From positions 62,001 to 126,000 of the forward strand of contig CAZKXI010000002.1 in the NCBI GenBank assembly GCA_964556755.1: a stretch of DNA of 64,000 nt. The letters are read 5' to 3'. Each line of letters opens with the position of its first letter. Position 1 is the stretch's first letter. The notes under the pieces were generated by a model, which worked only from the letters and a program-made list of their open reading frames with translations, ran no database searches and was not told the DNA's origin. This document shows, in pieces, positions 1 through 8,321 of this stretch. Made by a program: the position numbers and the translations under genes. The stretch comes from UBA4085 sp964556755. GTDB taxonomy: Bacteria; Acidobacteriota; Aminicenantia; Aminicenantales; UBA4085.

Positions 1-2
1 TC

Positions 3-914
3 GCACTCCTCCTGATCGCGGCCCCGCTCGCCTGGCCCGCCGGAGCCCCGAGCGCCGCGCAGAGCGCTCCCCAGGTCGACCCCTTCTACGCCCGGTCCCT
101 GGCGACCGGCGAAGCCCAATTCCGGAGCAAGGCCTTCGGCCCGGCGGCGGCCAGCTTGGAGATTGCCGCTTTCGGCCTACACCCGCGTCCGGCCGACCTC
201 GGACGGGCCAGGCTCCTTCTCGGCCTCTGCCGCAGCTTCCTGGGAGCCAAGGATAAGATCGAGGCCGATCTGAGGTCCGCCGTCTCGCTCCTGGGCCCGA
301 CCGGACTGGCCCAGGCCGAGCTGCCCGACTGGGCCAGGACGGAGCTGGCCAAGCTTGTGAAGGCCTACAAGATCGACGTCTCCGCCCCCCCGACCGCCGC
401 CCTTTCCGCCGCCCCGGCCCCCAAGCCGCGCTCGGTCCTCCAGGCCGTCGAGGCCCCCCGGCCGGCGCCGCCGGCCGCGACCCGAGCCGAACTGGAGAGG
501 ATCATCCGGAACCAGCCGCGCCAGGCGGAAGCCTACGTCGCTCTGGCCGGCCTGCACGAAGCCGCGGGCGACGTCCGCTCGGCCCGCCGCGTATACCAAG
601 ACCTCCTGACCAAGGTGCCCAACGAGATCCGGGCTTATCTGGAGATAGGCCGGCTCCTCTACCTGGAGCGGGCCGCCAAGGACGCCGAGCGCTGGCTCGA
701 GCGGTTCCTCGGATTTGCCGCCGACATGCCGGTGGACCCCGGGAACGCCGCCCTGGCCAAGGCCTATCTCGTGCTCTGCGCCGTGCAGAGGAGCGACGCG
801 GCCGCGGCCCGCTCGCGGCTGAAGCTGAAGCCCGACCTCGATGAATCCCTCGTCCGGTCCCTGCCCCTGAGGCCAGCGGACCGGGACCGCCTGCTGCGCC
901 TCCTGGGGCGATGA
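3..914 (+). CDS. TPR-containing secreted or periplasmic protein, 5' end cut by window
   Basis: The frame is open from the first bases and ends at TGA 912-914; the true start lies upstream of the window. The visible N-terminus is a hydrophobic stretch (ALLLIAAPLAW) followed by a small-residue region, which fits a signal peptide running into the mature chain. The middle is Ala/Pro-rich (about residues 125-160). The C-terminal half has helix pairs with TPR-like spacing (from EAYVALAGLHEAAGDV through RAYLEIGRLLYLERAAKDAE). TPRs mediate protein-protein contact; no enzymatic motif is visible. It sits 23 bp before the ThiC-like gene and may be co-transcribed, but nothing shows a functional link. An internal TTG at 156 gives a shorter frame that would skip the signal peptide, so I do not use it. 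Confidence 0.75.
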   Translation, partial: ALLLIAAPLAWPAGAPSAAQSAPQVDPFYARSLATGEAQFRSKAFGPAAASLEIAAFGLHPRPADLGRARLLLGLCRSFLGAKDKIEADLRSAVSLLGPTGLAQAELPDWARTELAKLVKAYKIDVSAPPTAALSAAPAPKPRSVLQAVEAPRPAPPAATRAELERIIRNQPRQAEAYVALAGLHEAAGDVRSARRVYQDLLTKVPNEIRAYLEIGRLLYLERAAKDAERWLERFLGFAADMPVDPGNAALAKAYLVLCAVQRSDAAAARSRLKLKPDLDESLVRSLPLRPADRDRLLRLLGR

Positions 915-937
915 GCGGGCGCCGGAAGGACTAGCCC

Positions 938-2248
938 ATGACGCAACTGGAAATGGCCCGACGGGGCCGCCTCACCCCCGTCCTGCAGCGGGTCGCCGAT
1001 GACGAAGGGATGAAGGCCGAGGATCTTCAGACGCTCGTGGCCGGAGGCCGGGTGGTCCTGCCGGCCAATCCCGCTCACGCGGGCCTTCGCCCGCTGGGCA
1101 TCGGGGAGAAGCTGCGGACCAAGGTCAACGTCAACCTGGGAACCTCCAAGGACTTCCCGGACCTGGCCGACGAGCTGGCCAAGGTCCGGATCAGCTTGGC
1201 CTACGGGGCCGATACGATCATGGACCTCAGCACGGGCGGCGATCTGCCGCGCATCCGCCGGGCCATCTTGGACCAGGCCCCCCTGCCTCTCGGGACCGTG
1301 CCCATCTACCAGGCGGCCGTCGAGGCCATCGAGCGCCGCGGCTCGATCCTGGCCATGACGGTCGAGGACCTCTTCGGCGTCATTGAAGCCCAGGCCCGCG
1401 AGGGCGTGGACTTCATGACCGTCCACTGCGGCTTGACCCGGCGGGCCATCGAGCGCCTGCGCGGCCAGGGCCGCGTGGCCGACGTGGTCTCGCGAGGCGG
1501 GGCCATGCACCTGGCCTGGAGCCTCCATCATCAGAGGGAGAATCCCTTCTACGAGGGCTATGACCGGCTGCTCGAGATCGCGCGCCGGCACGACGTGACC
1601 CTGAGTCTGGGCGACGGCTTGCGGCCCGGCAGCCAAGCCGACGCCACCGACCGGGCCCAGCTGGAGGAGCTGCTGACTCTCGGCGAGCTGGTCGAGCGGG
1701 CCTGGGCGGCCGGCGTCCAGGTCATGGTCGAAGGGCCCGGGCATGTGCCTCTGGACCAGGTCGAGATGAACATGAAGCTCCAGAAGAGGCTCTGCGGCGG
1801 CGCGCCATTCTACGTCTTGGGCCCCCTGGTCACCGACATCGGGGCCGGATACGACCACATCGTCTCCGCCATCGGCGGCGCCCTCGCGGCGTCCGCGGGG
1901 GCGGATTTCCTCTGCTACGTCACGCCGGCCGAGCACCTCGGCCTGCCCACCGCCGAGGATGTCCGGGAAGGCCTCATCGCCTCCCGCCTGGCCGCCCACG
2001 CGGCCGACCTGGTCAAGGATGTCCCCGGGGCGCGGTCCCGCGACCGGGCCATGTCCGAGGCCCGCAAGCGGCTGGACTGGGAGACCCAAAAGAGCCTGTC
2101 CATCGACCCGGTCCGGTTCGACAAGGTCCGCCGCGAGAGGGGGACCGCGGGAGCGGCCTGCTCCATGTGCGGCGAGTTCTGCGCCATGCGGCTGGTCGAC
2201 CAGTTCCTCAAGACCGACGGAAGGCCCGATGCCTCCGGCTGCGTCTAG
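938..2248 (+). CDS. thiC: ThiC-family radical SAM enzyme (phosphomethylpyrimidine synthase or HBI-synthase paralogue)
   Basis: A 436-residue protein matching the ThiC family throughout: KVNVNLGTS near residue 67, GADTIMDLSTGG near 90, MTVHCGLTR near 161, VMVEGPGHVP near 265, YVLGPLVTDI near 290 and a C-terminal cysteine cluster at about 408-415. ThiC turns aminoimidazole ribotide into HMP-phosphate for thiamine; its paralogues BzaA/B/F turn the same substrate into 5-hydroxybenzimidazole for the B12 lower ligand. The length is that of the short form common in anaerobes, lacking the long N-terminal region of the E. coli enzyme. The cluster reads CSMCGEFC (CX2CX3C), one residue shorter than the CX2CX4C of well-studied ThiC. 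A GGAAGGA ribosome site precedes the ATG. No other thiamine or cobalamin gene is in the window to decide between the two roles. Confidence 0.88.
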   Translation: MTQLEMARRGRLTPVLQRVADDEGMKAEDLQTLVAGGRVVLPANPAHAGLRPLGIGEKLRTKVNVNLGTSKDFPDLADELAKVRISLAYGADTIMDLSTGGDLPRIRRAILDQAPLPLGTVPIYQAAVEAIERRGSILAMTVEDLFGVIEAQAREGVDFMTVHCGLTRRAIERLRGQGRVADVVSRGGAMHLAWSLHHQRENPFYEGYDRLLEIARRHDVTLSLGDGLRPGSQADATDRAQLEELLTLGELVERAWAAGVQVMVEGPGHVPLDQVEMNMKLQKRLCGGAPFYVLGPLVTDIGAGYDHIVSAIGGALAASAGADFLCYVTPAEHLGLPTAEDVREGLIASRLAAHAADLVKDVPGARSRDRAMSEARKRLDWETQKSLSIDPVRFDKVRRERGTAGAACSMCGEFCAMRLVDQFLKTDGRPDASGCV

Positions 2249-3083
2249 GCTTCTGTTCGGCACGGCCGGCGTCCCCGACGCGACGCCCGAGGCGTCCTCC
2301 CTGGCCGCCCTGGACGAGGTCCGCCGGCTGGGGCTGGACGCCCTGGAGGTCGAGTTCGTGCGCGGCGTGAAGATGGGGCCCGACGCCGCCCGCGAGCTGG
2401 GAGCCAAGGCCCGCTCGCTGGGGCTGGCCCTCAGCGTCCATGCCCCCTACTACGTCAACCTCAACTCGGCCGAGCCCGGAAAGCGCCTGCAGAGCCATGA
2501 CCACCTGCTGCGGTCGGCCCGCATGGCCCGCGAGATGGGCGCCCGCAGCGTCGTCTTCCACGCCGGCTATTACCACGCCTCGACTCCGGCCGAGGCCCTG
2601 GCCTCGGTCCGGCGGGAGCTGGGGCAGGTGCTCTCGGTCCTCAAGGCCGAGCGCAATCCCGTCCGGATGCGCGTCGAGACCATGGGCAAGCCGTCCCAAT
2701 TCGGCTCGCTGGACGAGGTCCTGACGCTTTGCCGGGAGCTGGAGGGGCTGGCTCCCTGCCTGGACTTCTCCCATCTCTTCGCCCGCGACGGCGGCCGGGC
2801 CAACTCCTACCTGGACTTCCACCGCGTCCTGCGCAAGGTCGAGAAGAGGCTGGGAGGAGCCGCGCTGCGGGAGGCCCACATCCATCTCTCGGGCATCGAG
2901 TACAACCATCAAGGCGAGATTCGACACCTCAACCTAACCGACACGTCCTATCGCTATGATGAGTGGATCGAGGCGGTTCGCGACGCGGGCGTGGAGGGCA
3001 CCATCATCTGCGAGAGCCCGGCCCGGGCCAATGACGCCAGGATGCTCAAGGGACTCTACGAGAGCCACCTCCGCAAGTCCTGA
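2229..3083 (+). CDS. Endonuclease IV-like / xylose isomerase-like TIM-barrel protein
   Basis: The ATG at 2229 lies 20 bp inside the end of the ThiC gene, giving a 284-residue protein. It has the AP endonuclease 2 barrel pattern: an LLFGTAG beta-strand 1, SVHAPYYVNL near residue 67, SVVFHAGYYH near 108, VETMGKP near 147, a CLDFSHLFARDGG metal-site segment near 178, HIHLSGIEYNHQGE near 219 and an IICESPA strand near the end. His, Glu and Asp residues at these positions are the usual metal ligands of endonuclease IV, which cleaves DNA 5' to abasic sites. The closest style is the short archaeal-type Nfo-like protein, so a sugar isomerase or epimerase role is also possible. Overlap with thiC implies translational coupling. 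Confidence 0.8.
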   Translation: MPPAASRLLFGTAGVPDATPEASSLAALDEVRRLGLDALEVEFVRGVKMGPDAARELGAKARSLGLALSVHAPYYVNLNSAEPGKRLQSHDHLLRSARMAREMGARSVVFHAGYYHASTPAEALASVRRELGQVLSVLKAERNPVRMRVETMGKPSQFGSLDEVLTLCRELEGLAPCLDFSHLFARDGGRANSYLDFHRVLRKVEKRLGGAALREAHIHLSGIEYNHQGEIRHLNLTDTSYRYDEWIEAVRDAGVEGTIICESPARANDARMLKGLYESHLRKS

Positions 3084-3092
3084 GCCGGGTCC

Positions 3093-4793
3093 CTAGGGAT
3101 CCAGCCGGAGGCGCGTGGCCTCGGCCCAATTCCGGAAGACCCGCGGCCGCCCCCCGAGCGAGGGGGCCAGAAGGCCGTCCAAACGGGCCAGGAAGTCGCT
3201 CCATCCCGAGAGCGCCGTCCTATCGGTCCCGATCCTGAGGTAGCCTTGAGGGCAGGCTAGGATCTCGAAGGTCCGCCCGGAGACGACCGTCCCGGCGGCG
3301 TCCGTCTCCAGGCCGAACATCCAGGCCAGCCAATCCCGCCATCCCCCGGGGCGCTCGAATCCGGTGACCATGGACAGCTTGGATCCCGGGTCCAAGTAGG
3401 AGGGCGACAGGACCACGGGCCGATCCCTCAGGACCCGATAGTCCTCGGTCAGAGGCAATCCCTGGGCGAAGCACATGGGCAGGATTTCCACTTGCAGGAG
3501 GTTGCGGCGCCCGAAATAGTAGGCCAGATGGGCCTGGACGTCCTGGGCGGAGAGGATCCAATCGCCGGCCGGGACGCAAGCGTCCAGGGCGGCCGCCTCA
3601 TCGTAGTTGGGGCCGCGGGTCAGATGGAGCGGCCGGATGAAGAAGGTCCAGTTGACGGCGCCCAGGGCCAGGAGGAGAAGGATCCCGACCGAGGCTCCGG
3701 CCCGGCGCCGGACGGCCGTCCAGCCGGCGGTCGCCTCGGAGACGGCCGAAGCCAAGAGCAGGCCGAGCGGCAGCAGCGCCACCGTGAAGTTGTTCTTGTC
3801 CTGCGGCGCCCACCACAGGTAGAAGAAGCCGTGCACGCCCAGCCAGGCCAGGAGGAAGATTCGAAGGCGCTTGGCCCCGTCCCCCGCCTTCGAAGCCGAT
3901 CGGCGGATGTGCCAGGCGCCCAGCCCGGCCAGGAAGAGCCCGAAGGCCGCCACGGCGATCTTCTGCCACCAGCCGACGACGGGAAGGATATTGCGCAGCA
4001 GGCTGAACAGCGCGTAGGCGATGCCGGCCGGGCCGATGTTGCTCCAAGTCCCCCAGTCGGGAGCGGGGTGGTAGGCGTAGTGGAGGGCGTAGCGGAGGAG
4101 CCCCGAAAGGGTGAACGGCTCTCCGCGGGCCAGAAAGGCGGCCGCGTAGAGGCCGACGATGACGAGGGCGGCCGCCAGCGCCCCGGCGACCAGCCGCAGG
4201 CGGGAGGCCCGGTCCGCGGCCGGGAGGACCAGGATGGCCAGGGGAAGGACGAAGAGCACGGCGGTCTGGTGAAAGAGGACCGAGAGAATCAAGAGCCCGG
4301 CTAGTCCGGCGACGGAAGGCCAGCTCCAGCGCCGGCCGACGCGCGCGGCGGCGAAGCAGGCGGTCCAACCCAGAGCGGCCATGGCCGGGACATAGACCTG
4401 GGATTGAGTCGCGTACTCCCAGAAGCCCTGGCAGACGAGAAGCCCCAAGGCCGCCCCAAGACCCCAGGCTCGCGACCCGGTCATCCGACGGGCCAGGCCG
4501 TAGGCCGCGAAGAGGGCCGCCACGGCGCACAGGATATTGAAGACCTGGGCGGCCGTGATCAGGTCGACGGGGATGCCGACGGCCCGGAGGCCGGCGAAGA
4601 CGCCCCGCACGGACGGATTGTAGCCGAGGTGGTGGGGATGGAAGACGTCGATCCCGGTCTCGACGGGCTTCAGGTAGGTCAGACCGTCGCCGTATTGCTG
4701 CCGGGATCGGGTCAGGAAGAGGAAGACGAAGGCCGCCACGGCCAGGCTCAAGCCCAGGCCGACTCTCCATCCGCGGCGGCGATTCTCGAGCAT
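3093..4793 (-). CDS. Polytopic membrane protein, glycosyltransferase-39/ArnT-like or O-antigen-type
   Basis: A 566-residue protein with a short basic N-terminus (MLENRRRGWRVG), about ten hydrophobic helices and a soluble C-terminal domain of about 150 residues. The first loop after TM1 (YGDGLTYLKPVETG, then FHPHHLGYNP) resembles the acidic periplasmic loop of GT39/GT83-type lipid-linked sugar transferases, but no exact catalytic motif can be assigned. An open frame runs on to 7142, but that is a high-GC shadow of the downstream gene. The promoter on this strand (TTGACT 4877-4882, TAGTTT 4853-4858) places transcription start near 4846, which excludes the upstream ATG at 4862 and supports 4793. 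It is convergent with the endonuclease IV-like gene. Confidence 0.7.
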   Translation of the reverse strand: MLENRRRGWRVGLGLSLAVAAFVFLFLTRSRQQYGDGLTYLKPVETGIDVFHPHHLGYNPSVRGVFAGLRAVGIPVDLITAAQVFNILCAVAALFAAYGLARRMTGSRAWGLGAALGLLVCQGFWEYATQSQVYVPAMAALGWTACFAAARVGRRWSWPSVAGLAGLLILSVLFHQTAVLFVLPLAILVLPAADRASRLRLVAGALAAALVIVGLYAAAFLARGEPFTLSGLLRYALHYAYHPAPDWGTWSNIGPAGIAYALFSLLRNILPVVGWWQKIAVAAFGLFLAGLGAWHIRRSASKAGDGAKRLRIFLLAWLGVHGFFYLWWAPQDKNNFTVALLPLGLLLASAVSEATAGWTAVRRRAGASVGILLLLALGAVNWTFFIRPLHLTRGPNYDEAAALDACVPAGDWILSAQDVQAHLAYYFGRRNLLQVEILPMCFAQGLPLTEDYRVLRDRPVVLSPSYLDPGSKLSMVTGFERPGGWRDWLAWMFGLETDAAGTVVSGRTFEILACPQGYLRIGTDRTALSGWSDFLARLDGLLAPSLGGRPRVFRNWAEATRLRLDP

Positions 4794-4852
4794 CCCAGTA
4801 GGGCCGTCCTCCCCGGCTTCGGCTCCCCCGTCGAGCCGTCGTCTCGGGGCCC

Positions 4853-4882
4853 AAACTAGCATGGCCCCGCCGGGCAAGTCAA
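4853..4882 (-). promoter_or_regulatory. sigma70-type promoter for the membrane protein at 3093-4793
   Basis: On the minus strand, TTGACT (4882-4877), an 18-bp spacer and TAGTTT (4858-4853). Predicted start near 4846 leaves a leader of about 50 nt before the ATG at 4793. Confidence 0.5.
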
Positions 4883-4890
4883 TGAGGCTC

Positions 4891-4919
4891 TTGCCAAAAG
4901 GAGCCATAAAGGCCATATT
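4891..4919 (+). promoter_or_regulatory. sigma70-type promoter for the GH38-like gene
   Basis: TTGCCA (4891-4896), a 17-bp spacer and CATATT (4914-4919). A strong GGAGGAGG ribosome site follows just before the ATG at 4938. Confidence 0.5.
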
Positions 4920-4937
4920 GGTCCCAGGAGGAGGACC

Positions 4938-7517
4938 ATGGTTGGACGTCGCTTCGCCGTCTTCGGCATCTTGGCGGCCTTGGTCCTCGCCGGCCCGGCC
5001 GCGGCCCAGTCCCGCCGCATCTACCTGGCCAACGACGACCACACCGATTTCATGTGGTCGGTCGACGCCGGCCAGACCCGGGACGCCATCCTGCGGATGC
5101 TCGACTACTACCTCGACCAGGCCGAGGCGACCGACGGCGAGCCCTCCGACTTCCGCGGCCGCTTCAGCGCCGACGGGGCTTACTGGCTGTGGATCTACGA
5201 GTCCAACCGCACCGCCTCGGAGTTCCAGCGCTTGGTCGGAAAGATCAAGACCGGCCGCGTTACGGCCCCCATGACCCTCCTCCACCTCGGCTACGGAGCC
5301 ATGCCGGCCGAGGCCGTCCTGCGCAGCCTCTACTACGCCGGCAGCCTGGAGCGCCGGCACGGCCTGAAGTTCCAGCTGGCCGTGGCCATGGAGAACCAAT
5401 CCCTGCCCTACGGGCTGGGCGCGCTGTGGGCGGGCGCCGGAGCGCTCTACTCCTGGCGCGGCATCTGCGGCTGCGCCTCGCGCATCCCCGACGCCTGGGA
5501 CCGGCCGGCCGACATGTACTGGTGGTCCGGGCCCGACGGCAGCCGGATCCTGATGAAGTGGTACTCCCAGATCCGGCGCGAAGCCTACGGCATCGGCGGG
5601 TACGCCGAGATCCGCGATCCGGCGGCGGCCCTGGCCCAGACCGAGGGCTCCGACTTCCGCGACCGCGTCCCCTACTCCGTCATCGGCCTCTTCGGCCACG
5701 GCGGCGATGACGTGGACAGCCGGACGGAGGCCGTGATCCAGGCGGCCCGGGCGGCTTCGACCGCCGACCGCCGGGTGATCGTGTCCAACGAGATTGACTT
5801 CTTCCAGGACTTCGAGTCGGTCCACGGGGCCCAGATCCCGACCTTGGGGCTGAGCTTCGGCAACGAGTGGGAGCTGCTGACCGCCTCCATGGCCGAGCTC
5901 TCGGGGAGCGTCAAGCGGGGCGTCGAGCGCCTCCGTTTGGCCGAGGCCCTGGCCGCCCTGGTCGCCGCCCGGGACGCCTCCTTCATGCGCGGCCGCGAGG
6001 CGAACCGGGAGAAGGCCTGGCTCAGCCTGGGCCTCTATTTCGAGCACGACTGGACGGCCGACGGCCCGATCGACCGGGCCGCCCGGGCGGCCTGGCAGCG
6101 GGAGCAGGCGGCCGGATTCCTCGGCTACGTGGAGGCCTTGGCCGACGACGCGTCCGCCCGCCTGGGGGCCATGATCCGCAAGGAAGGGACCCGGCGACGG
6201 TTCTTCGTCTTCAACTCCCTCAGCTGGAGCCGGACCGGGCCGGCCGACCTCGACCTCGGGAGCGAGACGGAGGTCCACGCCGTCGACTTGGCCACGGGAA
6301 AGGAAGCCCCCTCGCAATGGACCGGGCCGGAGGGCTCGCGCCGCTTGCGCGTCTGGGCCGAAGAGGTCCCGTCGCTGGGGTATAAGGTCTTCGAGATCGT
6401 GCCCGGGGCCGGGCAGGCCTTCGCGGGCGGTCCCACCGCGGCCGGCTCCGTCCTCGAGAACGAGCGGTATCGGGTGACCGTAGACCCCTCGGGCGCGATC
6501 CTCAGCCTCGTCGACAAATCCCTCGGCGGGCGGGAGCTCGTCCGGGCCGTGGACGGGCTGCGGATCAACGAGATGGGTCCCGGCGCAGGTTCGCTCGTCG
6601 CGGCCGAAGCGGGGCCGGTCTCGGCCTGCTTGAGGGCGGAGTCGGCCGCCCCGCTGCCGCACGTCACCGATGTGACTCTCTACCGGGGCGGCGATCGCAT
6701 CGATATCCGCAACGAGATCACCGCCGGCTTCTCCGACGTCCGGAGCTGGGCCTTCAGCTTGGCCCTGGACGCCCCCGAGGCCCGGCACGAGGAAGTCGGA
6801 GCGATCATCACGGCCAAGACCGAGGTTGAAGGCGGGACCTACGCGACGCGAGGCCTGCGCCGCGATTGGCTGACCTTGGGCCACTTCGCGGACATGAGCG
6901 GGGGCGGAGCGGGCCTGACGCTGTCGGCCCCGGACAACCAATTCTTCCGGCTCGGCCGCAGCACCGTGGAGCGACTGGATACGGCCACGGCCCAGCTCGC
7001 CGTGCTGGCCGGCGGGCAAGTGGACGGGCCGGCCTTGGGCATCCCCAACCAAGGCGGCGACACGAGCTTCCTGCAGAGGTTCGGCCTCCGCGTCCATGCC
7101 GCCTACGACGCCGTCGAAGCCATGCGCTTCGCCCTGGACCACCAGAATCCCCTATTCGCCGCCGAAGTGACCGGCGGCGCCTCCTACCCCGCCGACGCCT
7201 ACGCCTTCCTGAGCTTGGACGATCCCGGCGTCCTGGCCTGGTCGGTCAAGCCGGCCGAGGACGGCACGGAGAACCGCACCGTCGTCCGGCTCTGGAACGT
7301 CCGGGATGCCGCGGCCGATCCGACTTTGACCATGGGCGGCTTCTCCATCCTGGCGGCCCAAGCCGTCAGCCACATCGAGACGCCAATCGAAGCCGCCCCC
7401 GCCTCGGGCTCGGCCATGACCGTCGGCCTGGCCGGCGGACAATGGCGGACCTTCTCCTTGAAGCTCGACGGCGACGCGGCTTCGGGCAAGGGAATCGGGC
7501 GGGGCCGGATCCGCTGA
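4938..7517 (+). CDS. Secreted glycoside hydrolase family 38-like protein
   Basis: An 859-residue protein with a clear signal peptide (about residues 1-24, ending AAA-Q) and a GGAGGAGG ribosome site. Residues 32-40 contain HTDFMW, matching the HxDxxW metal-binding start of the GH38 alpha-mannosidase barrel. Residues around 255 (GLFGHGGDDVDSR) occupy the place of a later metal-site loop. The C-terminal half is beta-rich, as in GH38. GH38 enzymes cleave alpha-mannosides with a Zn-bound substrate and an Asp nucleophile in a D-x-x-G context; I cannot point to that Asp here, so substrate and activity are uncertain. Likely periplasmic or exported and acting on glycans. Neighbours give no pathway. 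Confidence 0.72.
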   Translation: MVGRRFAVFGILAALVLAGPAAAQSRRIYLANDDHTDFMWSVDAGQTRDAILRMLDYYLDQAEATDGEPSDFRGRFSADGAYWLWIYESNRTASEFQRLVGKIKTGRVTAPMTLLHLGYGAMPAEAVLRSLYYAGSLERRHGLKFQLAVAMENQSLPYGLGALWAGAGALYSWRGICGCASRIPDAWDRPADMYWWSGPDGSRILMKWYSQIRREAYGIGGYAEIRDPAAALAQTEGSDFRDRVPYSVIGLFGHGGDDVDSRTEAVIQAARAASTADRRVIVSNEIDFFQDFESVHGAQIPTLGLSFGNEWELLTASMAELSGSVKRGVERLRLAEALAALVAARDASFMRGREANREKAWLSLGLYFEHDWTADGPIDRAARAAWQREQAAGFLGYVEALADDASARLGAMIRKEGTRRRFFVFNSLSWSRTGPADLDLGSETEVHAVDLATGKEAPSQWTGPEGSRRLRVWAEEVPSLGYKVFEIVPGAGQAFAGGPTAAGSVLENERYRVTVDPSGAILSLVDKSLGGRELVRAVDGLRINEMGPGAGSLVAAEAGPVSACLRAESAAPLPHVTDVTLYRGGDRIDIRNEITAGFSDVRSWAFSLALDAPEARHEEVGAIITAKTEVEGGTYATRGLRRDWLTLGHFADMSGGGAGLTLSAPDNQFFRLGRSTVERLDTATAQLAVLAGGQVDGPALGIPNQGGDTSFLQRFGLRVHAAYDAVEAMRFALDHQNPLFAAEVTGGASYPADAYAFLSLDDPGVLAWSVKPAEDGTENRTVVRLWNVRDAAADPTLTMGGFSILAAQAVSHIETPIEAAPASGSAMTVGLAGGQWRTFSLKLDGDAASGKGIGRGRIR

Positions 7518-7523
7518 GACGGC

Positions 7524-8165
7524 TCAGAAGGAGAGAGTCAGCCCGCCGCCGGCCTGCACGCCGCGCATCGGCCCGGATTCCTCGAAGACCCAGACGTAGC
7601 GGGCGTCCAATCGCGCCCCGAGCCGGCCGCTGATCCTGACGAGAATCCCCGCCCCGGCGGCCACGAGGGGATCGAGACGGTCCTTGAAAGAAGGGGCCGG
7701 GAAGACGATGGCGTAGCCGTACCGGGATACCGCCCGGACCTCGCCGCCGCCGACCGCGTCCAAGCCGGCGGCCGCGCCGAGATAGGGTTGGAATCGGCCC
7801 TTCGAGAGCCGGAGGTAAGCGCCCAGCGTCAGAATCCAGCGCGGCGAGGAGTCGAGGGCCAGGATGTCGCCGTCGGAAGGGTCCTCCAGGACGACCGCGG
7901 CCGGAGCGACCCAGCGGCCCTCCAGCTCGAAGAGCCACAGGCCGGCGCGCCACCCCAGTCCCAGCCCCGCCCAAGCGGGCGTGTGGGAGGGTGTGACCGG
8001 GAAGTCGTTGACACCGGCCTGGTAGTCTCCGGCGCTGCCATAGGCGAAGACGGGGTGGAGCCCTCCACCGAGCGTCAACATGAAGGAACGATCGCCGGCC
8101 GAGGCGGACGAAGCGGCCAGGCAGGAAAGCGCGCATACCGCCGCCGCGGCCGTCCGGCCTCTCAT
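7524..8165 (-). CDS. Small outer-membrane beta-barrel protein (porin/OmpW-like)
   Basis: A 213-residue protein with a signal peptide (MRGRTAAAAVCALSCLAASSASA-G) followed by alternating hydrophobic/polar strands (FMLTLGGGLHPVF, AGLGLGWRAGLWLFELEGRWV, LTLGAYLRLSKGRFQPYLGAAAGLD) and a C-terminal strand ending in Phe (GGGLTLSF), the usual signal for barrel insertion. No family can be named. The start at 8165 is supported by an extended -10 (TGG-TATAAT) ending 9 nt before the ATG, implying a leaderless mRNA. The open frame that continues to 10016 is a shadow of asnB. Convergent with the GH38-like gene, 6 bp apart. Confidence 0.75.
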   Translation of the reverse strand: MRGRTAAAAVCALSCLAASSASAGDRSFMLTLGGGLHPVFAYGSAGDYQAGVNDFPVTPSHTPAWAGLGLGWRAGLWLFELEGRWVAPAAVVLEDPSDGDILALDSSPRWILTLGAYLRLSKGRFQPYLGAAAGLDAVGGGEVRAVSRYGYAIVFPAPSFKDRLDPLVAAGAGILVRISGRLGARLDARYVWVFEESGPMRGVQAGGGLTLSF

Positions 8166-8174
8166 GGCCCGTCG

Positions 8175-8183
8175 ATTATACCA
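8175..8183 (-). promoter_or_regulatory. Extended -10 promoter, probably leaderless transcript
   Basis: On the minus strand, TGG-TATAAT with no convincing -35. Transcription would start about 3 nt before the ATG at 8165. Confidence 0.5.
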
Positions 8184-8270
8184 CGCCGGGGGACTCTCCG
8201 ATCTCCGGATCACCCCTAGAGGGGAAGCCGGAGGAGCCCGAATCACCCCCCGCTTCACCGGCGAGGACGA

Positions 8271-8299
8271 TTGCGCCGGCCGAGGCGTTCGAGGACAAT
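8271..8299 (+). promoter_or_regulatory. sigma70-type promoter for the polysaccharide operon
   Basis: TTGCGC (8271-8276), a 17-bp spacer and GACAAT (8294-8299). It lies ahead of the asnB start chosen at 8322 and makes the upstream in-frame start at 8271 impossible. Confidence 0.45.
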
Positions 8300-8321
8300 G
8301 GGCCGCGGAGAGAAATGGATC

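Noticed and set aside
4794..7142. Minus-strand open frame joining the membrane protein to a 780-residue extension
   Set aside because: It lies entirely opposite the well-supported GH38-like gene, has low-complexity Gly/Ala/Arg composition, and both genes have their own promoters in the gap 4853-4919.
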